Source: Chryseobacterium joostei | GTDB taxonomy: Bacteria > Bacteroidota > Bacteroidia > Flavobacteriales > Weeksellaceae | Direction: 5' to 3' | DNA: 64,000 bases | Assembly (NCBI RefSeq): GCF_003815775.1 | Contig: NZ_CP033926.1 | Location: 1,054,001-1,118,000 of the forward strand | Shown: positions 1-8,522 of the stretch, in pieces | How positions within the stretch are numbered: position 1 is the stretch's first letter | How the letters are laid out: each line of letters starts with the position of its first letter | Program-made: the position numbers and the translations under genes | The notes under the pieces: model-generated | What the model was told of the DNA's origin: nothing | Databases searched by the model: none | The model's input: only the letters and a program-made list of their open reading frames with translations

Positions 1-1499
1 CAACCTCTTCTGTAACCAGTGAAAATACCCAATAATTCTATATTTTTAGATTTAATAATTTTGTGATGATAATGATACAGATAGTTTTTATCCTTTAAAA
101 AACCGTTGAAAGTTGGTTCTAAAGTTTCCTTGTCCAAACCATCTATCACTTGCAATCCTACTCCTCTACTATAGTTGTAAACATTTTTGGTATCTTTATA
201 GAAAACCCCATTTACACTACCGAATGTTCCCGCATCAGCAATCGTTTTTTTACCATCCCAATAGATTGTATTGCCGGATTTGTATAACAAATAATCATAG
301 GTTTCATCAACTTCGATTTTAGAATTTCCAACTTTATCAAGTCTTAATTTATTTTCTTTTGCCAAATTGATTTGTTCAGAAGTTAGATTTTCATACAATT
401 TTTTGTTCCAAGGGTCATAAGCTTGATTTTCGTACATAATATACCTTGAGTCATCTGTAATGAAAAGATTGTCCTCGCTGATGGGCTTGTTATATTTATA
501 AGGAAATTTCACGTAAATAACTTTCTTATCAGCTTCAATCCATTCCCGCTCATAAACTCCATTTTTATCGAAACAAAAATCTGAGTGTGGGAGCATTCCA
601 AATGTTTTGGCATCAAAGTTATTTTTAAGGTCATTATCTCTTGAGTAAACCTTTTCCCCGTCTGAAAGATAGGCTCTGTTTACCTGATCCCAAACTTTTA
701 TATTTTTTAAATTTTCTTTTTTTACAGGCAAAACTGCTGTACCATAATACGCATTGTTATCATCTACAGAATAGCTTCTGGAAAGTCCTCTCAATGTTTT
801 TGCATCAACATTTGGATGGATAGTAAAATTGTCATTATTTCTAGTTAAAACAAATGCAGAAGTCTTCAAAAAAACATCGTTTACAGGAATTATTTTTTCG
901 TTTTTGTAGGTGATGATTTCGCCATTTAGATAAGCGTTATTCTTATCAAAAGTAAATTCATTACAGGATTTTTGTACAGATGAACCATCGGAATTTTCTA
1001 TCCTCTTGTCAAAATAATAGACATAGTTTTTGTCTTTAAAATAATAACCATTGAAACATTCAACTGCCTGAAAGGTTTCTACATCTGAAACGGATATTTT
1101 CTTGTTGTTTTTATACACCGTATCTTTTATTTTCCAAAGCACTTGGGGATTTTCATAATCATTATTTCTGCCAATAATCTTAAATCCGGTGGTATCTGTT
1201 TTAATTTTTTCTCCTCGGAAATAAACTCCATTTTTATCTAATGCAAAAAATTCTCTTTCGTTATGTTTTGGAAACCGGAAGGATTTCATATCAGGCTGTA
1301 AAACTTTCCGGCTATTACAATTTTCATAGACAACAAAATCTTTATTAACCAAATACATATCTTCATCAATATAATCACAACCAAACGATGTGACTTTCAT
1401 ATTTGCACTAATAATTGGCTCTATAATTTTTATTCTATTTTTTTCCTGAGCCATTCCTAAAAAAGGAAGAATAGAGAATAGTATCAATATTTTTTTCAT
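1..1499 (-). CDS. DKNYY-repeat secreted protein (3' end outside window)
   Basis: An open frame of at least 499 codons starts at 1499 and runs off the window edge, so the C-terminus is missing. The N-terminus is a Sec signal (basic KK, hydrophobic core, probable cleavage after GMA before Q). The mature part carries scattered copies of a DKN-aromatic motif, such as KDKNYVYYFD near residue 151 and KDKNYLYHYH near residue 470, plus DKNGVY and DKNNAY variants. This matches the DKNYY family, whose function is unknown; the repeats probably form a beta-rich scaffold. It is likely periplasmic or surface exposed. It lies next to several unrecognised AT-rich genes, so an accessory role is plausible, but no activity can be assigned. 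Confidence 0.75.
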   Translation of the reverse strand, partial: MKKILILFSILPFLGMAQEKNRIKIIEPIISANMKVTSFGCDYIDEDMYLVNKDFVVYENCNSRKVLQPDMKSFRFPKHNEREFFALDKNGVYFRGEKIKTDTTGFKIIGRNNDYENPQVLWKIKDTVYKNNKKISVSDVETFQAVECFNGYYFKDKNYVYYFDKRIENSDGSSVQKSCNEFTFDKNNAYLNGEIITYKNEKIIPVNDVFLKTSAFVLTRNNDNFTIHPNVDAKTLRGLSRSYSVDDNNAYYGTAVLPVKKENLKNIKVWDQVNRAYLSDGEKVYSRDNDLKNNFDAKTFGMLPHSDFCFDKNGVYEREWIEADKKVIYVKFPYKYNKPISEDNLFITDDSRYIMYENQAYDPWNKKLYENLTSEQINLAKENKLRLDKVGNSKIEVDETYDYLLYKSGNTIYWDGKKTIADAGTFGSVNGVFYKDTKNVYNYSRGVGLQVIDGLDKETLEPTFNGFLKDKNYLYHYHHKIIKSKNIELLGIFTGYRRG

Positions 1500-1641
1500 T
1501 CAAGTTGTGTTTTTTTTATGCTGAGAGTTAGCAATGATGGAGCAATATTTCGTACAAAAGTTAAACCAAATAATTAGCTTTGAATTTTATCGTTTACTTC
1601 TCCTAACGCATACTTTATTGGAAATTGCTTCTAATGATTTA

Positions 1642-2088
1642 TTAAAATTCGGAACCTTTATCCCAAACAAAATCCTGAATCGGAATCCATTGCCGGTTTT
1701 TTCTTTCATACCAAACCGTAAAAAATTGGTTTTCGCTGATTTCCCAAGTCACTTCTTTGATGATAATATCTTTTTTTTCAATTTCTTCGGAAGTATGAAT
1801 TTCCGACAACCCGTCCCGAATTCCTGCAAGCCAACTATCATTGTCGCCCATAATGAAAGTCTCAGATTCTATTGGAAGATGTTTTCGGATTACTCCATTT
1901 TTCGAGTATAAACTATCCATAAAATCATCATATTTTTTTCCTCTGATTTCTTCCGGCAATACGAAACGGTTACTGTTAATAATTTTCGATTTTTCATTTT
2001 TCGAAGTTAAAAATTCATCCGTTATTTTGTCTTTGCATTGTTGCAGAAACAGTGTTACGAAAATCAGAATGGGGAATTTTAGTTTCAT
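1642..2088 (-). CDS. Hypothetical lipoprotein
   Basis: The 148-residue product begins with a short basic, hydrophobic segment ending in LQQC, a plausible though not ideal lipobox, so Cys17 or so would be lipidated. I chose the ATG at 2088 because the frame upstream (to 2112) only adds a polar stretch that would spoil the signal. The mature domain is mixed and charged, ending in a Trp-rich part with EVTWEISENQFFTVWYERK. No family is recognised. It sits between the DKNYY gene downstream and a divergently transcribed membrane protein upstream. Confidence 0.6.
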   Translation of the reverse strand: MKLKFPILIFVTLFLQQCKDKITDEFLTSKNEKSKIINSNRFVLPEEIRGKKYDDFMDSLYSKNGVIRKHLPIESETFIMGDNDSWLAGIRDGLSEIHTSEEIEKKDIIIKEVTWEISENQFFTVWYERKNRQWIPIQDFVWDKGSEF

Positions 2089-2232
2089 CTTGTTTTGTGT
2101 TTTCTCATTCAAATTTATTCAAAAACCATTAAAATTTCACTTATCATTTACAATTCGCTGTATTTAGGTTACGATTCGCAGATAATTGTCTTTTTTTTTT
2201 TTTTTAATATCTTTACGTACGAAAAAACACAA

Positions 2233-3024
2233 ATGAAAAAAGAATTGAAAAGGAAAATTCTTCTTACACTTTCTATTATTGCGAGCACTGTTATGCTTAT
2301 CGGTTTTATTTTTTATACAAAACCACCGATTGTCATTACCGAAATGAAACCGCAACGGAATATTTCTGAAAAGATAAACCCGATGTTTTCTGATACTTCG
2401 GATAGTGTTTTGGTTCTAATTCCCTATAAAATTACGGTTTCAAACAACCGCTTTCGTAAAATCAGCCTGCCAGATATCTATTACAAAACCAATCATGATA
2501 AGTATATAGCATCTTCGTCTTCTACTGGAAATTCACTCAATTTTGATGAGGATGGGAAACAGCTCGATGAAGATTTGATAATGACCAATTCCGAGAAAGT
2601 AAATTACAATGAAATGTCTTTGGCGATGAAATGGGACAAATGGAAAGAAGCAAATCGCAATATTATTTTTCCTTTTTGTTCAAAAAGTTTTTATTTCTAC
2701 AAATCTACAATGCTAAAATACAAAACGGAACGAAAGACATTTGTTGATTTGTACAATAATTTTAAAGAAAAACAAACGCAATCTTTATCCGAAACTCCTA
2801 TTGTAAGGTTTCCAAAAAATAAAATAGACTCACTTTATCAAGCAGATAAAAACAAGAAAATTGCTTTTAAATTAAAGACAAATAAAATACAAGGCTGGTT
2901 TCAGATTCATTATCAAATGAAAGATGGAACACAAAAATTTTATGATATGTATGATTCTATTCAAAAAATGAACCGTGAAGAACTTTTCCGTTTGATGAGC
3001 AGTTCTCCGCTTGATAATTTGTAA
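2233..3024 (+). CDS. Hypothetical membrane-anchored protein
   Basis: A 263-residue protein starting at the ATG at 2233; the frame is open upstream to 2095, but that part is low-complexity (a run of Phe from a poly-T tract) and is probably untranslated. Residues about 9-30 form one transmembrane helix after a Lys/Arg-rich start, followed by a soluble domain with many Lys, Ser and Tyr. No family is recognised. The stop is 4 bases before the next start at 3029, so the two are probably cotranscribed. Confidence 0.6.
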   Translation: MKKELKRKILLTLSIIASTVMLIGFIFYTKPPIVITEMKPQRNISEKINPMFSDTSDSVLVLIPYKITVSNNRFRKISLPDIYYKTNHDKYIASSSSTGNSLNFDEDGKQLDEDLIMTNSEKVNYNEMSLAMKWDKWKEANRNIIFPFCSKSFYFYKSTMLKYKTERKTFVDLYNNFKEKQTQSLSETPIVRFPKNKIDSLYQADKNKKIAFKLKTNKIQGWFQIHYQMKDGTQKFYDMYDSIQKMNREELFRLMSSSPLDNL

Positions 3025-3028
3025 ATAA

Positions 3029-3331
3029 ATGAAAAAATCTATACTATTGATATTCACGATTTTTACAATGATATTTTGCGGTTGGACTATCGTAGAAAGT
3101 AGCCAAAAATTAAATTTGCAAACGTTGGATATTCACGCTATTGAAAAAAGAAATATTGTAGAAAACCCAAAAATATCGGATTGTGAAAAGAAAATTTTGA
3201 TACAAAGCTTAGATTTTAGAGAAAGCAGAAAGCAAGAAAATTCTGATTCTGCATTTTTTGCAATTCAAATCTCTATTTTTATTTTCTTCATTCAAGTTTT
3301 GTTATTTTTTGGTATCATTTTTAAAAAATAA
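3029..3331 (+). CDS. Small two-helix membrane protein
   Basis: A 100-residue product with a hydrophobic segment at residues 4-22 and a second at about 75-97, joined by a charged linker with four Glu/Lys clusters. Both ends would lie on the same side of the membrane. It follows the previous gene by only 4 bases and is probably in its transcript. No family is recognised and no catalytic motif is visible. Confidence 0.55.
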   Translation: MKKSILLIFTIFTMIFCGWTIVESSQKLNLQTLDIHAIEKRNIVENPKISDCEKKILIQSLDFRESRKQENSDSAFFAIQISIFIFFIQVLLFFGIIFKK

Positions 3332-3578
3332 TTTTCGCTTTTCAGAATCTTAATACGTCTAGAATTTATCAAACAATCTGATAAAAGCTTTGCATAAAAT
3401 AGCGAATCATAAATGAAACGCTTTGAATTGTAAATGGTTTCATTGAAAAATAACGAAATATTTTAAATTTGAAAAGATTATTGCTCCATCGGACTAATGT
3501 CTGTGTATAAAAAATAAAGTCAGAAAAATTGCTTTCTAAAGGATTGTTATGTATTACTGTAAATTTTTCAGAAAATCT

Positions 3579-4244
3579 ATGAAAAACATCATTATAATAT
3601 TTTTTTTATTTGCTAGTTGTTATGCTTGTAAAAAAAATGAAACTGAAGGTCTTTTTGCCCAAAAAGCTTTTGCTAATTCCCATTACAACAGGTTTCATAT
3701 TGATAATTATTACAGATATTACAAAAAAAATGAAACAAATGGAATCGAATACGATACTTTTAGACCGATTATTTATACCAACGTAAGACCTTTCAAAGAA
3801 AATGAGAAATATCCGGAACAAATATTTGACCCATTTGGTAGAGCTAAAGACTCAAGAAAATATTTTGCTCGAGAATTAAATCAAACATTTGTGGCATACA
3901 TTACAAAAGATAATAAATTGATTTATCGAAATTTTTTTCGAGATTATCACGGTCCTGACTACTATATTAAATCCATTGATAAACCTAGGAACTTGAACGA
4001 TTTAACAAAGTATCTATCAAACTTAAAACTCAGTTATAAGATTCTCGACACTATAAAACGAAAACCAATTACTGAAAAGGATAAGCTAATCGATTCTTTG
4101 ATTACCTCAAAAACATATAACATAATGGTAAATAATTATTTTTACCGAGTTACACTCGACTCTGCTTTTTGCGAAACTCAATTATATTATCATCCAAGGG
4201 ACACGACTAGTATTTTCAGAACAATAATAATACATACATTTTAA
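3579..4244 (+). CDS. Hypothetical lipoprotein
   Basis: Starting at the ATG at 3579 gives 221 residues with a lipoprotein signal (MKN, hydrophobic core, FAS before Cys). An upstream ATG at 3549 adds ten residues with two extra Cys/Lys and is less likely. The mature protein is rich in Tyr, Asn, Lys and Arg, and ends in a hydrophobic TIIIHTF. I recognise no domain. The 247 bases before it hold no gene; the 169 bases after it contain a weak hairpin (CTTCGAT and ATCGAAG, about 4301-4324). Confidence 0.55.
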   Translation: MKNIIIIFFLFASCYACKKNETEGLFAQKAFANSHYNRFHIDNYYRYYKKNETNGIEYDTFRPIIYTNVRPFKENEKYPEQIFDPFGRAKDSRKYFARELNQTFVAYITKDNKLIYRNFFRDYHGPDYYIKSIDKPRNLNDLTKYLSNLKLSYKILDTIKRKPITEKDKLIDSLITSKTYNIMVNNYFYRVTLDSAFCETQLYYHPRDTTSIFRTIIIHTF

Positions 4245-4413
4245 ATTACGCATAATGAAAATAGAATTCAGTTACCTCCAAGAAAATTTTGTAAAACTGC
4301 TTCGATATATGATATAATCGAAGTTTAAAAGGTTGTTCAAGTTCTTGCTCCTATTCGAAAATCTACTTTCTCATCGAACTTTGAAGGTTTAAACAAAAAC
4401 ACAAACTCCCGCA

Positions 4414-5100
4414 ATGGAAATAATCCTTGTCCTATTTTTGATTGCAATTCTTTGTCTTTTTTTCTATCTCATATTCAAAATTATTTATTGGATTTGCGAA
4501 AAGAAAACACGCAGTATTTGGGCTTTGTCAATCGTTGGAATGTGGATTTTGGTCATCATTATCAACTTTATATTTTTCACGAAAATGGAATTTATTCAAT
4601 CAAAAGTTTACAAAAATATGTACTTGATAAAAAATCCGATAAATAATAGAGATAGTATTCAATCGTCTATTAAACAAATTTGTTTGCAAAAAATGAACAA
4701 TGAGTTTTTGGGCAATGAAAAAAAATATAAAAATTACAACAGCGACAGCACTAGTGTATGGTTAAACTATGACTTTGATTTCTACAACTATTCTGATAAT
4801 TGGCTTGGCAGTAACACCGCTCACTTTATAGAAAACGAAGAGGACGATGGCGGACCTACAAGTATCCATTTTTTATCTGAAATTCAAAATGAAAAATTGG
4901 CAAGTTTTAGAATTAATTATTGCAAAAACGACACTATAAATTACTATGCTTCAATAACTTATCACAACAAGGAAAGAGAAATTAAAACTGATACCATCAT
5001 CAATAAATGTCTCAAAATTTCGAAAATTATTGTTCCTAAAAAACCACAAATTATTGGCGAAAGCGGAATAGCAAAAGGAATGGTTATCGAAAAACAATAA
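4414..5100 (+). CDS. Hypothetical membrane protein
   Basis: A 228-residue product with two N-terminal transmembrane segments (about residues 2-28 and 38-56) and a roughly 170-residue soluble C-terminal region containing an acidic patch ENEEDDGGP. No family is recognised. It is followed by a series of very small membrane ORFs on the same strand, suggesting one AT-rich accessory operon. Confidence 0.55.
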   Translation: MEIILVLFLIAILCLFFYLIFKIIYWICEKKTRSIWALSIVGMWILVIIINFIFFTKMEFIQSKVYKNMYLIKNPINNRDSIQSSIKQICLQKMNNEFLGNEKKYKNYNSDSTSVWLNYDFDFYNYSDNWLGSNTAHFIENEEDDGGPTSIHFLSEIQNEKLASFRINYCKNDTINYYASITYHNKEREIKTDTIINKCLKISKIIVPKKPQIIGESGIAKGMVIEKQ

Positions 5101-5103
5101 CAA

Positions 5104-5181
5104 ATTAAAAACAAAACAATCCTCACAATAATCCTATTTTTCTTGATTTTTATTGAGTTGGGAGCAATTACAAACTCCTAA
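5104..5181 (+). pseudogene. Possible mini membrane ORF with ATG changed to ATT
   Basis: From 5104 the frame reads ATT then codons for KNKTILTIILFFLIFIELG and stops after 25 residues. It looks like a single-helix peptide or an orphan signal peptide whose start codon is ATT. It may be decayed, may use a rare ATT start, or may be chance. It lies between 4414-5100 and the 47-residue ORF at 5187. Confidence 0.2.
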
Positions 5182-5186
5182 TTGAA

Positions 5187-5330
5187 ATGAGTGAAATTTC
5201 CACCAATGTTTTGAACGAAATTTATTCTATCACATCAACTTTATCGGTTTTGGTTGTTATGAATATTGTTTTGCTGATTTTCTTTTTATTAAGAAAATTC
5301 GGCTTTAAATCTCAAAAAAATTCAATTTAA
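5187..5330 (+). CDS. 47-residue single-helix membrane protein
   Basis: ATG at 5187 to TAA at 5328-5330. The product has a polar N-terminal 15 residues, one hydrophobic helix of about 20 residues (VLVVMNIVLLIFFLL) and a basic tail RKFGFKSQKN, a positive-inside arrangement with the C-terminus in the cytoplasm. The stop is 3 bases before the ATG at 5334, which suggests coupling. Family unknown. Confidence 0.4.
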   Translation: MSEISTNVLNEIYSITSTLSVLVVMNIVLLIFFLLRKFGFKSQKNSI

Positions 5331-5371
5331 ACAATGAAAAAAAACTAGTCACCGCTCTCTTATTCATCGCA

Positions 5372-5752
5372 TTGATATTCGGGATTTTGCAGCAAAAATA
5401 TTTGCTACAACCAAACCGTAGACAAGCAATGGGAAAGCTTTTTATCAGGTCTTTTGTTGTCTTTTTCGTATTGATTTTAGTGTATGCATTTGCATTTTTT
5501 TGTTATCGATTTATCAAGGGATTTCTACCAATTTATTTTGCGATTTTGACTCAAGTTTTATTGGTTAGTTTTACGATTCATCAATATATTATCTATCAAA
5601 ATCTGTTGCCAGGAAATATTCCTATTGACGATTGGGACAGTGATTATTTCCCTCCGATTGACCTTAATTTTTACATCATTGTGTTTTTCAGCTTTGCGAT
5701 TTTCGGGTTTTGTTTTTGGGTTTTAAAATTTAAAAAAATAAATAGAAATTAA
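5372..5752 (+). CDS. Hypothetical membrane protein, probable frameshifted start at 5334
   Basis: The only start in this frame after the last upstream problem is TTG at 5372, giving 126 residues with three hydrophobic segments (about 24-45, 50-68 and 100-118). The same frame is open back to 5337 and reads KKLVTALLFIALIFG, a typical signal or first helix. An ATG at 5334-5336 precedes it but is out of phase: eight A residues follow the ATG where nine would join the frames. So the true gene is probably 5334-5752, disrupted or mis-sequenced at this A-run. No family is recognised. Confidence 0.45.
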   Translation: MIFGILQQKYLLQPNRRQAMGKLFIRSFVVFFVLILVYAFAFFCYRFIKGFLPIYFAILTQVLLVSFTIHQYIIYQNLLPGNIPIDDWDSDYFPPIDLNFYIIVFFSFAIFGFCFWVLKFKKINRN

Positions 5753-5904
5753 CTTTAACACATTTCCAAAAACGGAATAATCAAAATTGGTTTTAGCTAA
5801 AATATCCCATTAAAAAATTTTAATACATTATAAAAAAATAAATCTTTGCGTTTAAATTACGCACATCAAAACTTGATGTACTGAAAATTTAAACAAAAAA
5901 ACAA

Positions 5905-6075
5905 ATGAACATCTTCCTAAAATACACCTATACTCAAGAACATCTCAAAAATGCCCATCGTTTCACGATTTTTCCGACCAAAAAATCATTAAAAAAATTA
6001 ATCTGGATATTCTGGAATCAAAAAAAAAAAAATGGCTCAATTTGGATTAAATTGGAGCCATTTGGGCGTTTGTGA
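5905..6075 (+). pseudogene. Possible truncated ORF abutting tRNA-Arg
   Basis: A 56-codon frame starts at 5905 with NIFLKYTYTQEHLKNAHRF and a Lys-rich stretch, then runs through a poly-A tract into sequence just before the tRNA and stops inside its 3' end. The first 30 residues look like a real soluble-protein N-terminus; the rest does not. It is most likely a remnant cut off next to the tRNA, or a chance ORF. Confidence 0.2.
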
Positions 6076-6144
6076 CCGCAGAAGGATTCGAACCCTCACT
6101 GTCGGAGCCGAAATCCGAAGTTCTATCCATTAAACTATGCAGCC
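6073..6144 (-). tRNA. tRNA-Arg (anticodon UCG)
   Basis: On the minus strand the 72 bases fold as a cloverleaf: acceptor GGCTGCA pairs with TGCGGTC (two G-U pairs), anticodon stem TCGGA/TCCGA encloses the loop TTTCGGC with anticodon TCG, and the T arm contains GGTTCGAATCC. The discriminator is A at 6073; CCA is not encoded. UCG reads CGA and other CGN arginine codons. It marks the boundary between the AT-rich accessory stretch and the conserved envelope operon. Confidence 0.9.
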
Positions 6145-6154
6145 ATATTCATAC

Positions 6155-6227
6155 ATAAGTAATAAATGATAAGTAATGAGTAATGTATAACTCGATGATT
6201 ATTAATTACTCATTGCTTATTACTTAT
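6155..6227. repeat. Imperfect inverted repeat between OMP gene and tRNA
   Basis: The left arm (6155-6184) and right arm (6205-6227) share ATAAGTAATAA and ATGAGTAAT in opposite orientation. The left arm also has an internal tandem repetition of ATAAGTAAT. It lies 3 bases past the stop of the outer-membrane gene and may act as its transcript end or be a short interspersed repeat. Confidence 0.55.
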
Positions 6228-6230
6228 ATT

Positions 6231-7997
6231 TTAGAAAGTAATTTTCACTCCTCCCAGAATTTGAGCACCAAGAACCTTATATCCTTTGTACGTCTGGTAT
6301 TTTGAGCTTAGAAGATTATTTCCGAGTGCGAAAATACTGAAATTTTTGTGAATTTTATACTCTGCAGAAAGATTTAAATCCGCATAGCCACCAACTTTAT
6401 CGTTGGTATTCTCTGTAGATTGGAAAATCATATTAGGACTTCCTACACCCTCTATCGCATAAGAGTTTGTTGTTCTGTCACTTGCAAAAATTCCTTTGAA
6501 ACCTAGCAACAATTTCTTGTCAAGCATAGTATATTTTGCACCGATGCTTGCATTCACTAATGGAACGTTATAAATGTTGTCATAATTCTTTAAACTATAC
6601 TTGGTGAACCTTACTTCTCCATCGATAATTAAATTTTCCAGTGGGAAATACTGTATACTCCCTTTGATATCACTCACATTTCCGTCATCATATACTGCAG
6701 AAAATGTATTGGCAAAATCATAGGCAGAACGGTTAAGCGTATAGTTGTTATCAAAAAGATTATTTGCCTTAAAGAACATAATATCTTTCATTTTTCCAAA
6801 ACCTGCAGAGAAGTCATATTTCAGCGTTTCATCAATATCTCCTCTCAATCCTACATAAAAATGATATTTTGTCTCTGTTGGCTTTAAATATTGGTCAGAT
6901 AAAGCATATGGGTTTGCTTGTAAAAGATCTCCGTATGTATTAAGCTTCAGACCACCATCTACCCCACCATAGAATTTGAATTCCTTGGCAGCAGCGACCT
7001 GGAACTCAGCTTGTGGAAACCAGTAAGTCTTATTATTCTTCATTTGCTCCATCTGAATATTTGAGTTTTTAGCATTCAGGAAAGAGAATAAAGACCCAAG
7101 CATCAAATAAGATTCTCCTTTTCTAAAGGTCACCTTTGGAGCCAAATTGGTATTAAAGAAATTAGAAGAGTTCTTATTTCCTATTTCAAAATCTGTCTTA
7201 ACTGCTTCTAAACCTACTCCTAAATCAGCATTTAGATTAATTCCTGATTTACCTAGTTCAACAGCATGTTTGGATAGGTTGGCAAGAATGGAAACCTGAT
7301 TTTCCTGAGCATCGAAATGATCTTTTAGGAATGAAGACTTTACTCTTACATCATTTAAAATCTCGTTAGAGTAAAAGTCATAGTAACCGTTTACCTTAAA
7401 CTGATTTACTTTTTGCTTCAAATCTACATCAGCAGCCGGCTCAAGGGCATAAATACCGTAATAGTTATAATTATTCAATCCATATTCAGCATTCAAATTG
7501 AATTTCCCTTTTTCTCCATAAGAATTAAGGAAAGCTCCGAAACTTGCTGAAGTCTGCTTTGATTTCCAATCGTAATCCTTTTTAAGGCCACTGGTTGAAA
7601 GCAAGTGAACGTCCGCTCCTACTTCAATCTTATTATCAAGCACCTTAGAAACATTTCCGTCTAGCAGAATCTTTCCATAGTTACCCATTCCAAACTGAAC
7701 ATAGTTATTCTGAGCCGTACCGTCAAATTTTGGAGCTACATCTTCACCCTGAATCGTTGAAGTTTTGAAATCCGAAACCGCAGGAACATCCGTAATGGTA
7801 TATTTCACAGGGTTCTGGGACTTCTCTTCCGGCGGATAGTTTTTAATGGTTTCTACAGAAGTCTTCTTCTTCTCGATCTTCTTCACTTCCGGCTCTCTCT
7901 TTTTATTAAGAACCAGTTTTTCCTCCTTGATCTGGGAAAACGCGAACTGCGAAACCCCTAAAAATAATATGGATAATAATTGAATTTTCTTGTTCAT
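6231..7997 (-). CDS. Outer-membrane beta-barrel, TonB-receptor-like without plug
   Basis: A 588-residue protein with a Sec signal (cleavage after AFS, before Q). Residues about 25-95 are a Lys/Glu/Pro-rich linker; from about 96 on, alternating amphipathic strands rich in Tyr, Asn, Gly and Phe continue to the end, which finishes in GGVKITF, a C-terminal aromatic barrel signature. It resembles the barrel part of TonB-dependent receptors but has no visible plug or carboxypeptidase-like domain. It is last in an operon-like set after the TPR protein and the lipoprotein, so it may be an outer-membrane partner for them. The substrate is unknown. Confidence 0.75.
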   Translation of the reverse strand: MNKKIQLLSILFLGVSQFAFSQIKEEKLVLNKKREPEVKKIEKKKTSVETIKNYPPEEKSQNPVKYTITDVPAVSDFKTSTIQGEDVAPKFDGTAQNNYVQFGMGNYGKILLDGNVSKVLDNKIEVGADVHLLSTSGLKKDYDWKSKQTSASFGAFLNSYGEKGKFNLNAEYGLNNYNYYGIYALEPAADVDLKQKVNQFKVNGYYDFYSNEILNDVRVKSSFLKDHFDAQENQVSILANLSKHAVELGKSGINLNADLGVGLEAVKTDFEIGNKNSSNFFNTNLAPKVTFRKGESYLMLGSLFSFLNAKNSNIQMEQMKNNKTYWFPQAEFQVAAAKEFKFYGGVDGGLKLNTYGDLLQANPYALSDQYLKPTETKYHFYVGLRGDIDETLKYDFSAGFGKMKDIMFFKANNLFDNNYTLNRSAYDFANTFSAVYDDGNVSDIKGSIQYFPLENLIIDGEVRFTKYSLKNYDNIYNVPLVNASIGAKYTMLDKKLLLGFKGIFASDRTTNSYAIEGVGSPNMIFQSTENTNDKVGGYADLNLSAEYKIHKNFSIFALGNNLLSSKYQTYKGYKVLGAQILGGVKITF

Positions 7998-8027
7998 ATT
8001 TTCTTTATTTGAAAAATATAACGGGAT

Positions 8028-8519
8028 CTATTTATTGGAAGCTATATAATTTCCCAACAAAGCCTTCCCTGACTGTTTTGAAAAAGTTTTGCCTAATCTG
8101 AATATATTAAACAGCCAAAGGCTTTGATAAACTTTTAAATTGTATTGATAATTTTTCTTCGTATTCTTCTCGGCAATATCATAGCTGTAAGAAATATCAT
8201 ACGGAAACCCCGAGGGCATCAATCCTAATGTAATCATACTTCCAATCATTGGATTTCCACAGAAAGGAGTACGGGTTGTCATAGGGTGTAATGTTATTTT
8301 TGCAACGTTGGTACTGTCATCTACAATTTCATAAATTTTGGAATGTTTTAAAATGTCAAATTCTTTCTTAAGATCCTTATTCGCCACAAAAGCTTTCTGT
8401 TTTGTAAAGTCTGCCTTTGCATTTCTGTACTCTTTATTAGAAACAGTATAGGCAGGAATACAACTCCACAGCGAAGTGGAGACTAAAAAAGAATATATTG
8501 CTATTTTAAACACCTTCAA
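8028..8519 (-). CDS. Hypothetical lipoprotein in TPR/OMP operon
   Basis: 163 residues with a clear lipoprotein signal, lipobox SLWSC, so lipidation at about Cys20. The mature region has no recognised domain. The start lies only 3 bases from the stop of the TPR gene upstream, and the stop is 30 bases before the barrel gene, so all three are probably cotranscribed. A periplasmic or outer-membrane accessory role is an inference from the position. Confidence 0.65.
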   Translation of the reverse strand: MKVFKIAIYSFLVSTSLWSCIPAYTVSNKEYRNAKADFTKQKAFVANKDLKKEFDILKHSKIYEIVDDSTNVAKITLHPMTTRTPFCGNPMIGSMITLGLMPSGFPYDISYSYDIAEKNTKKNYQYNLKVYQSLWLFNIFRLGKTFSKQSGKALLGNYIASNK

Positions 8520-8522
8520 TTC

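Noticed and set aside
1534..1911. 125-codon plus-strand ORF
   Set aside because: It overlaps the minus-strand lipoprotein on the opposite strand, and its composition is Phe-rich reverse-complement sequence, so it is a shadow.
2095..2232. Upstream extension of the 2233 gene
   Set aside because: It contains a poly-T derived run of Phe and no start context; the ATG at 2233 gives a normal membrane anchor.
1525..5170. Recurring TTGCTCC or GGAGCAA near gene borders (1534, 3480, 4345, 5159)
   Set aside because: Only 7-12 bases match, positions and orientations vary, and flanks do not align; too weak to call a repeat.
6073..6144. tRNA as part of an attachment site
   Set aside because: No second copy of the tRNA 3' end and no integrase were found in the window.
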